64,000 nucleotides of DNA from CAJCJE01 sp963818685. GTDB lineage: Bacteria > Actinomycetota > Actinomycetes > Mycobacteriales > Pseudonocardiaceae. Shown here piece by piece: positions 18,840-29,200 of the stretch; position 1 is the stretch's first letter, and each line of letters begins with the position of its first letter. The notes below the pieces were generated by a model, which was not told the origin of the DNA, did not search any database, and worked only from the letters and a program-made list of their open reading frames with translations. The position numbers and the translations under genes were made by a program. The DNA is taken from assembly GCA_963818685.1 (NCBI GenBank), contig CAWFTJ010000007.1, positions 1,054,001-1,118,000 of the forward strand, given 5' to 3'.

Positions 18840-19998
18840 AGCGGTGCCGTCGGTGCCGTCCGTGCCGTCGCTGTGGACGGTGCTGCGCGGGTGGGGCCGG
18901 CTCGGCTGCCTCGGGTTCGGCGGGCCACCGACGCACATCGCCATGCTTCGCACCCTGTGCGTGGACCGCCGCGGCTGGCTGTCCGGGCGCGAGTTCGAGG
19001 ATGCGGTCGCCGCCTGCAACCTGTTGCCCGGCCCGGCATCGACCCAGCTGTCGATCTTCTGCGCGTGGCGGGTGCGCGGCAGGCTGGGCGCGCTGGTCGG
19101 CGGTGTGGCGTTCATCGTGCCAGGACTGATCGTCATCCTGGCGCTGGCCGCGTTGTTCCTGACCGGCACGCCTCCTGCCTGGGTGCGGGGAGCGGGCGCG
19201 GGAGCCGGCGCGGCGGTGGCCGCGGTCGCGGTGCACGCGGGCACCGGGTTGGTGCCGCCGAGTTGGCTGCGTGCCGAGCGGGCCGGGCGCGCCTGCTGGG
19301 TCGGGTACGTGGTGGCGGGTGCTGCGGCGGCCGCGTTGGTGGGGCCGTGGTTGGTGCTGGTGCTGCTCGCGTGCGGGGCGGTGCAGTTGGCGCGGTCGGC
19401 GCGGTCGCGGCCGGTGTTCGCGGTGCTGCCGGTGAAGGCGGTCGGCGCGGTGGGCGGGGCCGGGGTGTTGGCCTCGGTCGCGTTGGTCGCGATCAAGGTC
19501 GGCGCACTGTCCTACGGTGGCGGGTTCGTGATCATCCCGTTGATGCAGAAGGACGCGGTCAACCACTATCACTGGCTGACCGGCGGCCAGTTCCTGAACG
19601 CGGTCGCGCTCGGCCAGATCACGCCGGGACCGGTCGTGCAGACGGTCGCGGTCGTCGGTTATGCGGCGGCGGGGTTGGGCGGCGGCCTGCTCGCCTCGGT
19701 CGTCGCCTTCACGCCGTCCTTTCTGTTCGTGTTGTTCGGCGCCCGGCGATTCGACCAGCTGCGCGCGAACCCGTCGGCGCGGGCCTTCCTGGACGGCGCG
19801 GGACCGGCCGCGATCGGCGCGATCTTCGGCTCGGCGATCCCGTTGATCATGGCGCTTTCCCAGCCGTGGCAGTACGCGGTGTTGGCTGGTGCGGCGGTGC
19901 TGTTGTTCGCGCTGCGCCGTGGCGTGGTGACCACCTTGCTGATGGCCGCGGCGGCCGGGGCGACGCTCGCGTTGCTCGGTGTCGTTGTGCCGCACTGA
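18829..19998 (+). CDS. chrA: Chromate transporter, CHR family (ChrA), two-domain form
   Basis: 389 aa. Two homologous halves: the first with the FGGPPTHIAMLR motif and NLLPGPASTQLSIF, the second with GALSYGGGFVIIPLMQKDAV and LGQITPGPVVQTVAVVGY. These are the duplicated chromate-transporter signatures. The protein has about ten membrane helices. Characterised members export chromate using the proton or sulfate gradient. Its start lies inside the permease gene, so the two are translationally coupled. Confidence 0.9.
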   Translation: MPAEAVPSVPSVPSLWTVLRGWGRLGCLGFGGPPTHIAMLRTLCVDRRGWLSGREFEDAVAACNLLPGPASTQLSIFCAWRVRGRLGALVGGVAFIVPGLIVILALAALFLTGTPPAWVRGAGAGAGAAVAAVAVHAGTGLVPPSWLRAERAGRACWVGYVVAGAAAAALVGPWLVLVLLACGAVQLARSARSRPVFAVLPVKAVGAVGGAGVLASVALVAIKVGALSYGGGFVIIPLMQKDAVNHYHWLTGGQFLNAVALGQITPGPVVQTVAVVGYAAAGLGGGLLASVVAFTPSFLFVLFGARRFDQLRANPSARAFLDGAGPAAIGAIFGSAIPLIMALSQPWQYAVLAGAAVLLFALRRGVVTTLLMAAAAGATLALLGVVVPH

Positions 19999-20094
19999 TT
20001 CGTTGCCGCTAGGCCAAGCAGGTGAAAGTAACGAAGATCGACCAGGGCCCGACCTTCCGTCCGGAAAATGACAGTGGACACGGACGGAGACAGC

Positions 20095-20880
20095 ATGGGG
20101 CAACACCGCGATGTTCTGGCATCAGCCGGAGCGGTGGTGGCCTGCTGCGCCGCGTTGCTGCTCTCACCCGCGACCGCTGCCGCTGACCCGGCCGACGACG
20201 CGCAGGTGGTGTACTGCCTCGCACCGGCGCACCGCGCCGACCTGATCAACGCTGCCCAGTCGCTTGGCATCCTGGTGCCGACCGACCCGGTGCGACTCCC
20301 GGCCTGGCACGCCAGTGCGCGGGACGACTTCGACCGGGCCTGCCAGGCGCTCTACCGCGCCAACGTTCCCGCCGCCGACTCGACGAGCGTGTTCGACACC
20401 TTGCTGCCGTTCCTGACCGGCCTGTTCGGCGCGCTGCTCACCTTCCTCGCCGCGTTCTGGTGGAACATCGTCAACCGGGGTGTCGCGCTCGGCGACGACC
20501 TGCGTGCCGCGATCGCCGCGTTCCACGATGCCGGCGTCGCTTACCTGGCGGGAGGACCCGGCGACGAGGACCCGCTGCGGGCCGCGCGCCGGGTGCTGGT
20601 CGGCAAGTTGGCGCGGCTCAAGGCCGAACACCGCAGGTGGACCGCCCTCGGCGTGCTGTTCGACCAAGTGAACACCGGCGAGCTGAGCCGAGCCAGGCTG
20701 GGCGTCGACTGGACCGAGCAGAGTCAGGCGCAACGCGACCTGCGTGCCCGGCTCGGCGCCGCGCTTGAGCAGGTTCGGGACACCGGCGAACAGGTGGCGA
20801 CCGCGCTGCGCAGGCCGCTGCGCCCGCATCCGGAACTGCGCGGCCAGAACGGCAGGGCGGCCAGGGTGGCGCGTCGTGAG
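20095..20880 (+). CDS. Exported or membrane-anchored protein of unknown function ahead of two ATPases; C-terminal end unresolved
   Basis: Not recognised. ATG 20095 has GGAG five bases upstream. The protein has a signal peptide (about 1-35, ending ATAAADPADD), a roughly 70-residue outer segment with two cysteines (VVYCLAPAH and DRACQALY), a strong membrane helix at about 108-130 (LLPFLTGLFGALLTFLAAFW) and a charged helical cytoplasmic part to about residue 260. There is no stop where coding character ends: the frame stays open to 21648, but beyond about 20880 it is an Arg-rich shadow of the next gene. Either the last codons or stop are altered, or a one-base shift fuses it to the next gene, as the phase would allow. 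Confidence 0.65.
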
Positions 20881-21835
20881 CACACCGAACGGCAAACCGA
20901 TCAATCCGTTCACGGTCGTGCACTATCACGCGCGGCCGATGCGACCGCTGTCGCCGTTCGAATTCCCGGAACACCGCGAGTACTACGTCGACATCGACCA
21001 CTACGCCGGCGAGTTCACGAGGTTTCAGCGCCGGTTCGTCGACCTGCCCATGCCGTTGGAGGCCGCGCTGCCGCTGCTGGTCACCGGCGACACCGGATGC
21101 GGCAAGTCGGCGCTGCTGCGCCGCTGCGCGGACTGGCTGCGGGGCAGGCTCGCCGAGCAGGACTGCGGCCTCGACTGCGAGATCATCGACCTGACCTGGA
21201 AACTGGAGTCGACCGAGCAGATGGCCATTCCCCGGCGGGCCGCCGAGGTCAGCGACGAACTGTGCACCGAGCTGGAGGTGCGCGAGCTGGTCGAGGAGGG
21301 CAGGCTCGGCGAGCTGCAACGCATCCGGCACCTGCCGGACCGGGTCTACGGCCTGCTGCGCACCGGGCTGCGGCCGGACCGCGCGGTGATCATCCTGCTG
21401 CCCTCGGTACGGGATCTGCCCGACGAGGTGGTCAAGTACGTCATGTATCCGCTCGATCGGGTGTTCTTCTTCATGGAGTCTGCTTTTCTGACCGAGGACG
21501 ACGTCGAACTGATCGTCCGACGGTGCGAACGCGCGATCACGCCCATCCTGCTGCGCGTCGGGCCATTGCTCGACGGCGACGCGGTGCGGTTCGTCGAGGA
21601 TCGGTTCAAGCGGCACGACGGCCGTGGCACTTTTCCACGAATGAGTGAGGCTGATATGCACACGCTCGGACAAATCCCGTCGCTGTCCGTAGCTCAGCTT
21701 CAGCGAAGGTTACACACCGCATACCAGAAAAGGCTTGAGGACGGGTTACGGTATGACAATGACCAGATGGTGACCCTGGCCGAGCTCGGTCAGACGTTCG
21801 ACTGGCACGGAACCGACCCTGGGACGGCGTCATGA
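20876..21835 (+). CDS. P-loop AAA-type ATPase
   Basis: 319 aa, starting at GTG 20876 (VSTPNGKPINPF). Walker A is GDTGCGKSALLRR near residue 65. A clear DE Walker B is not seen; the matching strand reads AVIILLPSVRDLPDE, so hydrolysis may be weak or rely on the partner. The middle is acidic and helical (CTELEVRELVEEG). The gene overlaps the next ATPase by four bases and follows the membrane protein without a gap, so the three look like one complex: a membrane anchor with two different ATPases. Confidence 0.75.
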   Translation: MSTPNGKPINPFTVVHYHARPMRPLSPFEFPEHREYYVDIDHYAGEFTRFQRRFVDLPMPLEAALPLLVTGDTGCGKSALLRRCADWLRGRLAEQDCGLDCEIIDLTWKLESTEQMAIPRRAAEVSDELCTELEVRELVEEGRLGELQRIRHLPDRVYGLLRTGLRPDRAVIILLPSVRDLPDEVVKYVMYPLDRVFFFMESAFLTEDDVELIVRRCERAITPILLRVGPLLDGDAVRFVEDRFKRHDGRGTFPRMSEADMHTLGQIPSLSVAQLQRRLHTAYQKRLEDGLRYDNDQMVTLAELGQTFDWHGTDPGTAS

Positions 21836-24180
21836 CCGCGACACAGGACGAACCGCCGCTGCGGAACCCGTTCTCGCCGATGGCCGTCGCGCTGATCGCG
21901 GACAGCGACGAAGCGCTCGACGTCGACGAAGACGTCACCGTCACCACCGACGCGATCCGCAGGGCCAAGAGCTACGTCGCCGCCTATTTCGCCGCCGCCC
22001 TGCCCGACCCCGCCGCGCTGCCCGATCCCGCCGCCAAACCTGGCGATCCGCCGCCCGGCGAGGTCATTCTGATTCTCGGCGACTACGGCTCCGGCAAAAC
22101 GCACCTGGCTCGCCAACTCGTCCGGGTCGCCGCGCGGGCAGGGGACAGTCAGCGGAAACTACATTTTCAGGCCAGTGCGGAAAACCTGCTGCGCACCTAT
22201 CAGCGGCTCACCGCACAGCTCGGGCTCAATCAGGTCCGGGAGCGGGTCAACGACTTCTACGCGGACGTGGTCGCCGAGCAGTTGCAGGAAACCGGGCTGA
22301 CCAATCGCGCTGTCGAACTGCTCCGCCAGCGCGACCGGTCCCTGCAACCGACCCAGGTCGTGCGCGAACTGCGGCTGATGGAGAGCGCGCTGTTGCGCAA
22401 GGTGCGCGAACGGCTGCTCAAGGTGACCAAGCAGGAGACGTTCGTCATCGCGCTGACCCTGTTGCTGCGCAACGGTTTCGACGACGCGGTGTGGGAGTGG
22501 CTGACCGGCGGGGCGCCGGATCCGATCCTGGTCGAGCGCGGCATCGACAGGCCGATTTCCTCAACCGTGGACGTTTTCGAGGCCATGGGTGTGCTCGCGT
22601 TGCTGTTCGGCGGCCGGGAGCGTCGGTTCCTGCTGGTGATCGACGAGTTCGACCAGATCTTCGCGCAGGCAAGGAAATCCAGCGACAGCGTGATGAGCGG
22701 CTTCCAGAAGATGCTGGAGGTGTTCACCAACGCGGGCGCGTGCCTGGTGCTGTGCGGGCATCGCAGCTTCGTCGACGTGCTCAGCCCGGCTGCCATGCAG
22801 CGCATCACGCACCAGGTCGAGATGACCGGGCTGAGCACGGACCAGGCGTGCGAGTTCGTGGAACGCGCGCAGGCGGCCGAGTCCGGCCAACGCGCGCTGC
22901 GGCCGTTCAGCCGGGAGACCGTCGGCTATGTGGTCTCGTTGACAAGGGGGAACTTCCGGCGCGTCGTGCGGATGTGTCACCGCCTGTTTCGCCGCTACGC
23001 GGACGCGTGGCAGGGTGGCGAGAACCTGCTGATCACCGACGAGATGGTGCGCGACGCCGCGCGCGAGCAGTTCGGCGCGTTGAACGCGGACGAGATCGCG
23101 GCCGTGGTGCGCAGGGTGCTGGTCGGCAAGGGTTGGACCTACCAGCGCGACCACTTCCTGGACTCCCGGTTGGAAACCCGGGTCAGCTTCTGGGTGACCT
23201 TCGGCGACCGGCAGGGCGGTTGCGCCATCCTGATCACCTCCTCGCTGCTGAGCCAGGCCGACGCCAACGACGTCATGCGTAGGATCGCGGCCATCCGGGA
23301 GGTCAGCACCGACGCCGAGGTCGTTGTCGTGGTCAACGGCGTGCTCGGCGCGGACGTCCTTGCCGAGCTGCGCGAACCGCTCGGCGACGAACCGCTGGTG
23401 TATGCGGAGCGCACGTTCGACGAGGACCTCGCTGCCCTGGTCGGCGCGGCCAGCCTGCGTCTGCCCGGCGGCACGGCCGCCGATCCGCTCAGCGCGATGG
23501 GCCAGCGGATCGACCAGATCAGCCGCCAGCAGTCCAACATCTACGGCTTCCTCGAACAGTTGGCCAGCCACATCGACGCGGTGCGGGCCTCGTCCGACCG
23601 GCAGCAGGGCGCGATCCAGCAGCAGTTGACCGCGCTGGACAACCTGGTGCGCGAGGTGAACCGGGGCGACGCGCCGCAGGCAGGGCCGAGCACGACCCTG
23701 CCCGCCGAGGTCGACCGGCTCTTCACCGACGCGCTCGCCGCGCTGGACGAGCTGACCCAGCTGGAACCGATGATGCGCGAGGCGCTGGCTCCCGGCGATG
23801 ACGCGACGATCCATGCGGTGGACCGGCGCGTCCGGGTCGGCGCGTACGTCGAGGCGATCGGGACGGCGAGCCTGTTGCGGCACGCGGTGCTCGCGTTCAT
23901 GAGCTCGGTGCGGTCCTGGTTCGGCCGCAGGGAAACCAGCGCTGAGCCGGCGGAGGGATCGCTGGACGACATCTGCCGCGCCTATGACACGGTCGTGGAC
24001 AGGCTGCCCATTTTGAACCTGGAGACGTTGACCCGGCTGAGCCCGTGGAACGCGCGCGGAGAGTCCATTGTGGACACTGGAAGTTCCGTTCGGCGGGCTC
24101 GGTTCTACGCGGCGCTCGACGAGCTGAGCCCGAGGGTGCGCGCGGCCGCGCGGTCGCTACTGACCGGCGGCGGGAGTTGA
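21832..24180 (+). CDS. Large AAA+ ATPase (Orc/STAND-like) with C-terminal coiled-coil region
   Basis: 782 aa. N-terminal Pro/Ala spacer, Walker A GDYGSGKTHLAR near residue 84, a helical insertion (about 110-210), Walker B RRFLLVIDEFDQI near 267, and sensor-like strand CLVLCGHRSF near 306. A winged-helix-like part follows (RGNFRRVVRMCHRLFRRY). Residues about 560-620 are Gln/Asp-rich helices (IDQISRQQSNIYGFLEQ) likely to form a coiled coil. The ATPase core resembles archaeal-type Orc/Cdc6-like NTPases used in defence and signalling; no function is assigned. Its 3' end overlaps the convergent antiporter gene by 24 bases. It contains a TCCATTGTGGA palindrome at 24064-24074. Confidence 0.8.
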   Translation: MTATQDEPPLRNPFSPMAVALIADSDEALDVDEDVTVTTDAIRRAKSYVAAYFAAALPDPAALPDPAAKPGDPPPGEVILILGDYGSGKTHLARQLVRVAARAGDSQRKLHFQASAENLLRTYQRLTAQLGLNQVRERVNDFYADVVAEQLQETGLTNRAVELLRQRDRSLQPTQVVRELRLMESALLRKVRERLLKVTKQETFVIALTLLLRNGFDDAVWEWLTGGAPDPILVERGIDRPISSTVDVFEAMGVLALLFGGRERRFLLVIDEFDQIFAQARKSSDSVMSGFQKMLEVFTNAGACLVLCGHRSFVDVLSPAAMQRITHQVEMTGLSTDQACEFVERAQAAESGQRALRPFSRETVGYVVSLTRGNFRRVVRMCHRLFRRYADAWQGGENLLITDEMVRDAAREQFGALNADEIAAVVRRVLVGKGWTYQRDHFLDSRLETRVSFWVTFGDRQGGCAILITSSLLSQADANDVMRRIAAIREVSTDAEVVVVVNGVLGADVLAELREPLGDEPLVYAERTFDEDLAALVGAASLRLPGGTAADPLSAMGQRIDQISRQQSNIYGFLEQLASHIDAVRASSDRQQGAIQQQLTALDNLVREVNRGDAPQAGPSTTLPAEVDRLFTDALAALDELTQLEPMMREALAPGDDATIHAVDRRVRVGAYVEAIGTASLLRHAVLAFMSSVRSWFGRRETSAEPAEGSLDDICRAYDTVVDRLPILNLETLTRLSPWNARGESIVDTGSSVRRARFYAALDELSPRVRAAARSLLTGGGS

Positions 24181-25221
24181 CGCGGTCCGTACCGGCACGG
24201 GACGAGCCGGCATCGGCGCCATTCCGACGTGGTCCCAGATCGCGTTGCACGTCACGTTGAGCACGCTCACCACCACGACCGCGACGCCGATCGTGGCGGT
24301 CGCGCCGGGGAAGAGGGGTTCGAGCAGCAGGGCGAGGGTGATCGCGGTCAGGCCGTTCTGCTGGCCGAGCGCCAGGCTCACCCGATCGCCACGCCAGCGC
24401 TTCCGCATCGTCAGCGCGAATGCGGCCACCACCTGCGAGCCGAACGCCGTCACGCCGAGCAGCAGCCCAGGCCCGACCCGCGCCCCGCCGACCAGCACCA
24501 AGCCCATGGCGAAACACGCCGTGTAATAGACGAGCTGGGTGGCGCCGCCCAAGTACCTGGTCAGCCACGCGGGACGGTAGAACAGGCCGATCAGGGCAAG
24601 GCCGAGCAGCCACGACTGCCACACCGCGACCGCGCCGATGCCGACCGCGAGCGGCACGGCGGCGAAGCGGAGCCAACTCGGCGGTTTCCACCGGGTCAGC
24701 AGGAACACGAGCGCCGCGATGCCGATGCTGCCGCCGAGGTTGACCAGCAGCGACACGGTGTCCAACCCGCCGCCCAACAGGAACGTGGCCGCGTACGCGG
24801 TGAGCAGCACGGTGATCGGATCGTCGAACGACGCCCACGCCGTGAGCAGCGACTTTCCGGCAGGCGACATCCGCGACCTGCCGATCATCGCGGACACCGA
24901 CAGCGGGTCGATCTGCGCGACCGCGATGCCGAGCACGATCGCGGCCGGGCTGCGCAACACCAGGTACATCACGCCGCTGATCAGCACGGTCTTGGCGAAC
25001 ACGCCGACGGTGACCGCGGCGGTGACCGTGCCGAGCTGGCTACGGAACTCGCTCAACTCGATACCGCTGGTGGCCGCGTAGAGGCCGAATCCGAGCAGCG
25101 CGGTGACCGCGTAGCGATAGCCGGGGGAGCCGTCCAGGTACTGGACATGCACAAGGTGCGCGACCACCCAACCGGCGGTCACGACGACGAGAAATACGAC
25201 GAGTCGTCGAACGGCGCTCAT
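24157..25221 (-). CDS. Cation:proton antiporter (CPA/NhaP-like membrane protein)
   Basis: 354 aa with about eleven hydrophobic segments. AQIDPLSVSAMIGRSRMSP and ASFDDPITVLL resemble the ion-binding core of Na+(K+)/H+ exchangers, where paired acidic residues on unwound helices carry the ion. The ion cannot be predicted. ATG 25221 has GGGGAG seven bases upstream. It lies 28 bases after the unknown 337-aa gene and is probably the last cistron of the minus-strand Fxs unit. Confidence 0.8.
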   Translation of the reverse strand: MSAVRRLVVFLVVVTAGWVVAHLVHVQYLDGSPGYRYAVTALLGFGLYAATSGIELSEFRSQLGTVTAAVTVGVFAKTVLISGVMYLVLRSPAAIVLGIAVAQIDPLSVSAMIGRSRMSPAGKSLLTAWASFDDPITVLLTAYAATFLLGGGLDTVSLLVNLGGSIGIAALVFLLTRWKPPSWLRFAAVPLAVGIGAVAVWQSWLLGLALIGLFYRPAWLTRYLGGATQLVYYTACFAMGLVLVGGARVGPGLLLGVTAFGSQVVAAFALTMRKRWRGDRVSLALGQQNGLTAITLALLLEPLFPGATATIGVAVVVVSVLNVTCNAIWDHVGMAPMPARPVPVRTASTPAAGQ

Positions 25222-25249
25222 TTTCTCCCCGTCCCCCCACGAAGGAAAC

Positions 25250-26263
25250 TCACCCAGGGTAGCGCTGTTCGAGGGCGGCTGCGCAGTTTCGAGCCAAACG
25301 GGCCATCCGTTCGTCCGCGTTGCTCACCCGCGCCTGCGCCACCGTGACGCCGACCAGATACTCCTCGGTGCCCAGCCGGTAGAAGAAGATCGCGCCCTGC
25401 TCGACGTCCAGCACGACGCGCAGCAGCGGGCCGCTCGGGTTGAGGCCGGCGAGCAGCCGGTTCAGCTTGAGCACCAGCGGACCGAACTGCTGGCTGAACC
25501 CACGGTAGAACTCGCGCCGCGCGTCGACCGAGATCTGGGTGAAGAACGGCGCCAGCGAGGGATGCCCGAGCTGGTCGACCGAGGCGCGCAGCTCGCCGCC
25601 CGCGCAGTAGCCGACGAAATGCAGGTCCTCCGGTCGCACCGCGGCGAGACAGGCGTCCAGCACGGCGTGGTCGGCGTCCGCGTCGGCCCGCCACACCCTT
25701 GGCTCGGTCACCTTGGGCTCGGTCGACGGTTGGGCCACCGCGAGCGCGGCCGGCGCCCAGCCGCCCGGGTTCAGGCTGGGCAGGCTGATCAGCGCGCGCA
25801 GCTCGTCGACAAGACCGGACAGGGCAAGGTCGGCGCCGCGCACCTCGGGCGCCTCGGTGAGCAGCAGGTCCGGCGTGTCGGCTGGGGAGCGGTCGAGGCT
25901 CAGGCCGACCACGTTCTCCCTGGGCACCACGCTCTGGCAGATCACGCCAGCGTGTTCGGTCTGCAGCACGGTGCGGATCAGGCCACCGGTGCGCGCCGCC
26001 TGCAACACCCGGTCCAGCGCGTTCATCTCGTAGCTGACCTGCCGGCCCAGCCACTGCACCGCGGCGGCATCCTGGCCGGAACCGTCGAGCACGGTGAAAC
26101 CGAAGTCGAACAGGTCCTGACTGTAGTGGCCGAGGAAATGCAGCTGTGGCGTTGTCGCGAGCAGTTTCCGGCAGGTTCGTCTCGCCTCGGCGAACGCGTC
26201 GGAGAGGAATTCCGCTGTCGTCTCGCGGATGTCCGGACGGTCGTCCTTCGCCTGGTCTGCCAT
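25250..26263 (-). CDS. Conserved-looking protein of unknown function in the Fxs unit
   Basis: 337 aa, not recognised. No signal peptide or membrane segment, so cytoplasmic. The N-terminal half has SDAFAEARRTCRKLL and LHFLGHYSQDLFDFGF; the C-terminal half has PLLRVVLDVEQGAIFFYRLG and EYLVGVTVAQARV, whose strand pattern loosely recalls a Roadblock/LC7-type fold (weak inference). ATG 26263 has CAGGAG upstream; the frame continues to 26413, but that part overlaps the preceding gene. It sits 22 bases after the STAND-type NTPase gene, which makes a joint role likely. Confidence 0.6.
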   Translation of the reverse strand: MADQAKDDRPDIRETTAEFLSDAFAEARRTCRKLLATTPQLHFLGHYSQDLFDFGFTVLDGSGQDAAAVQWLGRQVSYEMNALDRVLQAARTGGLIRTVLQTEHAGVICQSVVPRENVVGLSLDRSPADTPDLLLTEAPEVRGADLALSGLVDELRALISLPSLNPGGWAPAALAVAQPSTEPKVTEPRVWRADADADHAVLDACLAAVRPEDLHFVGYCAGGELRASVDQLGHPSLAPFFTQISVDARREFYRGFSQQFGPLVLKLNRLLAGLNPSGPLLRVVLDVEQGAIFFYRLGTEEYLVGVTVAQARVSNADERMARLARNCAAALEQRYPG

Positions 26264-26285
26264 TGCCTGGTCTGCTCCTGGTTTC

Positions 26286-29200
26286 TCAGGTCTGCGGAAT
26301 GTCGACATCGAGGTCGGTCCACCTGCTGTCGAATTCCGAATCGGGCCCGCGCAGCACCTCGGCGTTGGCCGAGGCGGTCGCGGTGGTCGGGTGGCGCCGC
26401 CCGAGGAATTCACGGCATTCCCTGGTGATCCGCTCCACCAGCCGCGCCGCCTCGTCCCGCCGCCCGGTTGCGGCCAGCATCTTCGCCCGCGCGACCTGCG
26501 CCGCGTACGTCCACGGGTGCACGTCGCCGACCGAGGTGCGCAAGGTCGCCAGCGCTTCGGCTATCTCGGCATCGGCCGCGTCCAGCTCGTGGTCGGCGTA
26601 CCAGCACAGGCCAAGACACAACCGGGCGAGGCCGATGAACGGATGCGTCTGCGCGAGGCCGATCGCGTCGCCGAGCCCGGTCAGCACCAGTTGGGTCGAC
26701 TCGATCGCATAGGCGGTCTCCTCCATGGCGCGGTAGGAGATCGCCGAGCTGAGCGTGCAGGCCAGGGTGTCCGGGTGCTGCGGCCCGAGCAGCTCGCGGA
26801 AGCCGCGCAGGGCAGTGCCGATCCGGTCCTTGGCGCCGCTGTCCGGCCCGTCGGAGAGCCGCTCGGTGATGCCGAGGTGCCACTCCAGCGTCAGTTCCTG
26901 GTGGTCGGAGCCGGGGCTGCCGCGCAGCCTGCGCAGCGACTGAAGCAGCGAGTCGCGTGCCTCGCGGTAGCGGCCGAGTTCGCGCTGGTACACGCCGATC
27001 CGGCCGAGCGCGACGATGGTGCGCGGGTGGTCCGGCCCGAACAGGCTACTCAGCCTGGCGTAGTTGTCCTGTTCGATGCCGAGCGCGTCCTCGGAGTAGC
27101 CCGCCAGCGACAGCGACACCGCGAGGTTGTTGGCCGCGCTGCGGGTGTGCGGATGGTCGGGGCCGAACGTCTCGGTGAACCCCTGCCAGGCCGTCTGGTC
27201 CTCGGTCAGCGCCTCGGTGAATCGGCCGAGCGCGCGCAGGTCGGCGGCCCTGCCCCTGGCCGAGATCAGCGCCTGCGGCCGCACCGGTGCCTGGGCGAGC
27301 AGCTGTTCGCGCAGCGCGGTGTCGTCGAGGCGCAGTGCGATGTCGGGGTGGCCCATCCCGCGTTCGATGTTGGCCAACTGCGCGGCGAGCCGGTTGCGCA
27401 GCGAATCCTCGGGGCCGTACCGGGCGGTCCAGGTTTCCAGCAGGTCGTGCGCTGGCTTGGTGGTCGCGTCGCTCACCCCGATGCCGCCGTCGGTGTAGAG
27501 AAACCGGACCTGGTTGACCAGCCAGCGCCGCACCTGGTCGTCGTCGCTGCCCACCGCGCCGGAGGGAAACACGTGCTTCTGTAGTTCGGCGAAGCGCGTC
27601 CGCCGGTCCGGCGCGTCCTCCTCAACCTCGGTCGGCGCGTACGCGGCCAGCACCGTGTGCGCGGCTCGCCGCAGGTCCTCCAGTTGCGGCGCCGGCATGG
27701 CGGCACGCAGCACCGCCTGCACGACCCGGTGCAGGCGCAGGGATTTCGCCGCGCCCCAGTGCACCCGGAACAGGCCGTACCGCGCGCCGAGCCAGAGCAG
27801 CCGGTCGATGTCCCACGAGTCGACCCGCAGCATGTCCGCGTCGAACTTGCCGACCGTGATCAGCTGGTTGAGCATGGCAGGCGAACGCACCAGGTCCAGG
27901 TCGATGCCCTGGGTGGACAGGAACGAGCACATCCCGGCCAGCAGCACGACCAGCCGCCCGGAGCTGGTGCGCTCCAACGACTCCACGATGACCGGCACGA
28001 TCTGCTCGACCGGTCCGCCGCCGGACTCGGCCTGCATGGCCAACTGCTCCAGCAGCGCCCTGCCGGCCCACGCGGCCGCGTCCGCCGAGCCGGTGCCGCC
28101 CTGGCGCTCTGCGTTGACCGCCTCCACCATCCACGAACCGGCCAGCTGCAACGCGAGCGGCAACGCCTCGACGGCCGCCGCGATCCGATTCGCGTCCGCA
28201 ATGGACAGTCCGGGAAGGTGGCGGCCCAGCAGGTATCGAGAGTCCGTTGTGGATAGTTCGGTCAGTTCGATGGTGGAGTCCCGCGCGGTGCTTGAGGTGA
28301 CAAGCACGTGGCCGATGTCGCCATCGGGAAGGCGTCTGCGCAGCAGGCTCGGGTCGTCGGCGTTGTCGAAGATCAACAGCCAGCGCTTGATCCGGTTGCC
28401 CGATGCCAGTTCGGCGAGTGCCGCGGTGGTGCCGTACTCGGCGAACTGCACGTCCAGCAGTTCCTCCTCCCGCATGGCCCTTGCCAGTTGCGCCAGGCTC
28501 AGCAGCAGTGACTGCTCGTCGTGCGCGGAGAGCCACCACACCAGGTCGTAGTCGCTCGCGAACCGGTAGCCATAGGCCAACGCCAGCTCGCTCTTGCCGA
28601 TGCCGGGCACCCCGGTGACGGTCGCCTTCGCGCGATGCGGGCCGGGTTCGAGCAGCTTGTCGCGCAGCGCGTCGATGGTGTCCTCGCGGCCGACGAACAG
28701 CGGCTGACGCGGCGGCAGCCGGAAGACCTTGGGCGTCGCACCCGGATAGCGCACGTCCTCGCCGCCGACGTCGCCGACCGGGTCGATCAGGCCGAAATGC
28801 GTCAACAGGCGGGCCCGCGCCTCGGCCTCGCCGCAGTCGACCAGTGAGATCGACCGCAACCCGTCGGCCAACCGGTCCTCGGGTTCGGCTCGGCCGGCGT
28901 CGATCACTACGGTCAGCCCGGAGCGCAGGAGATCCGCGGTCGGATACCGCTCGTGCAGCCGGGCCAGTTCCTCGGCCTCGTCCAGGTCCGGCGCGGTGAT
29001 CAGCACCACCTGCTGCGGGCTCACCTCGGGCGGCAGCTCGGTGCCCGCGCGCAGGGTGACCGCCTGCGCGCCGCCGCGTTCCAGCGCGGCCCGCGCCCAG
29101 TCCGCCCACATCCGATCCCGCGCCACGTACACGACGACGATCAGGTCGGCCTCTTCCGAGGTGTCGATCCGGAACGCGCGCCGGTACCTGCCGCGCACCA

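Noticed and set aside
20881..21648. C-terminal extension of the membrane-protein frame
   Set aside because: Arg/Ala/Gly-rich shadow of the ATPase gene, with no hydrophobic core or motif. Kept as an unresolved end rather than as protein.
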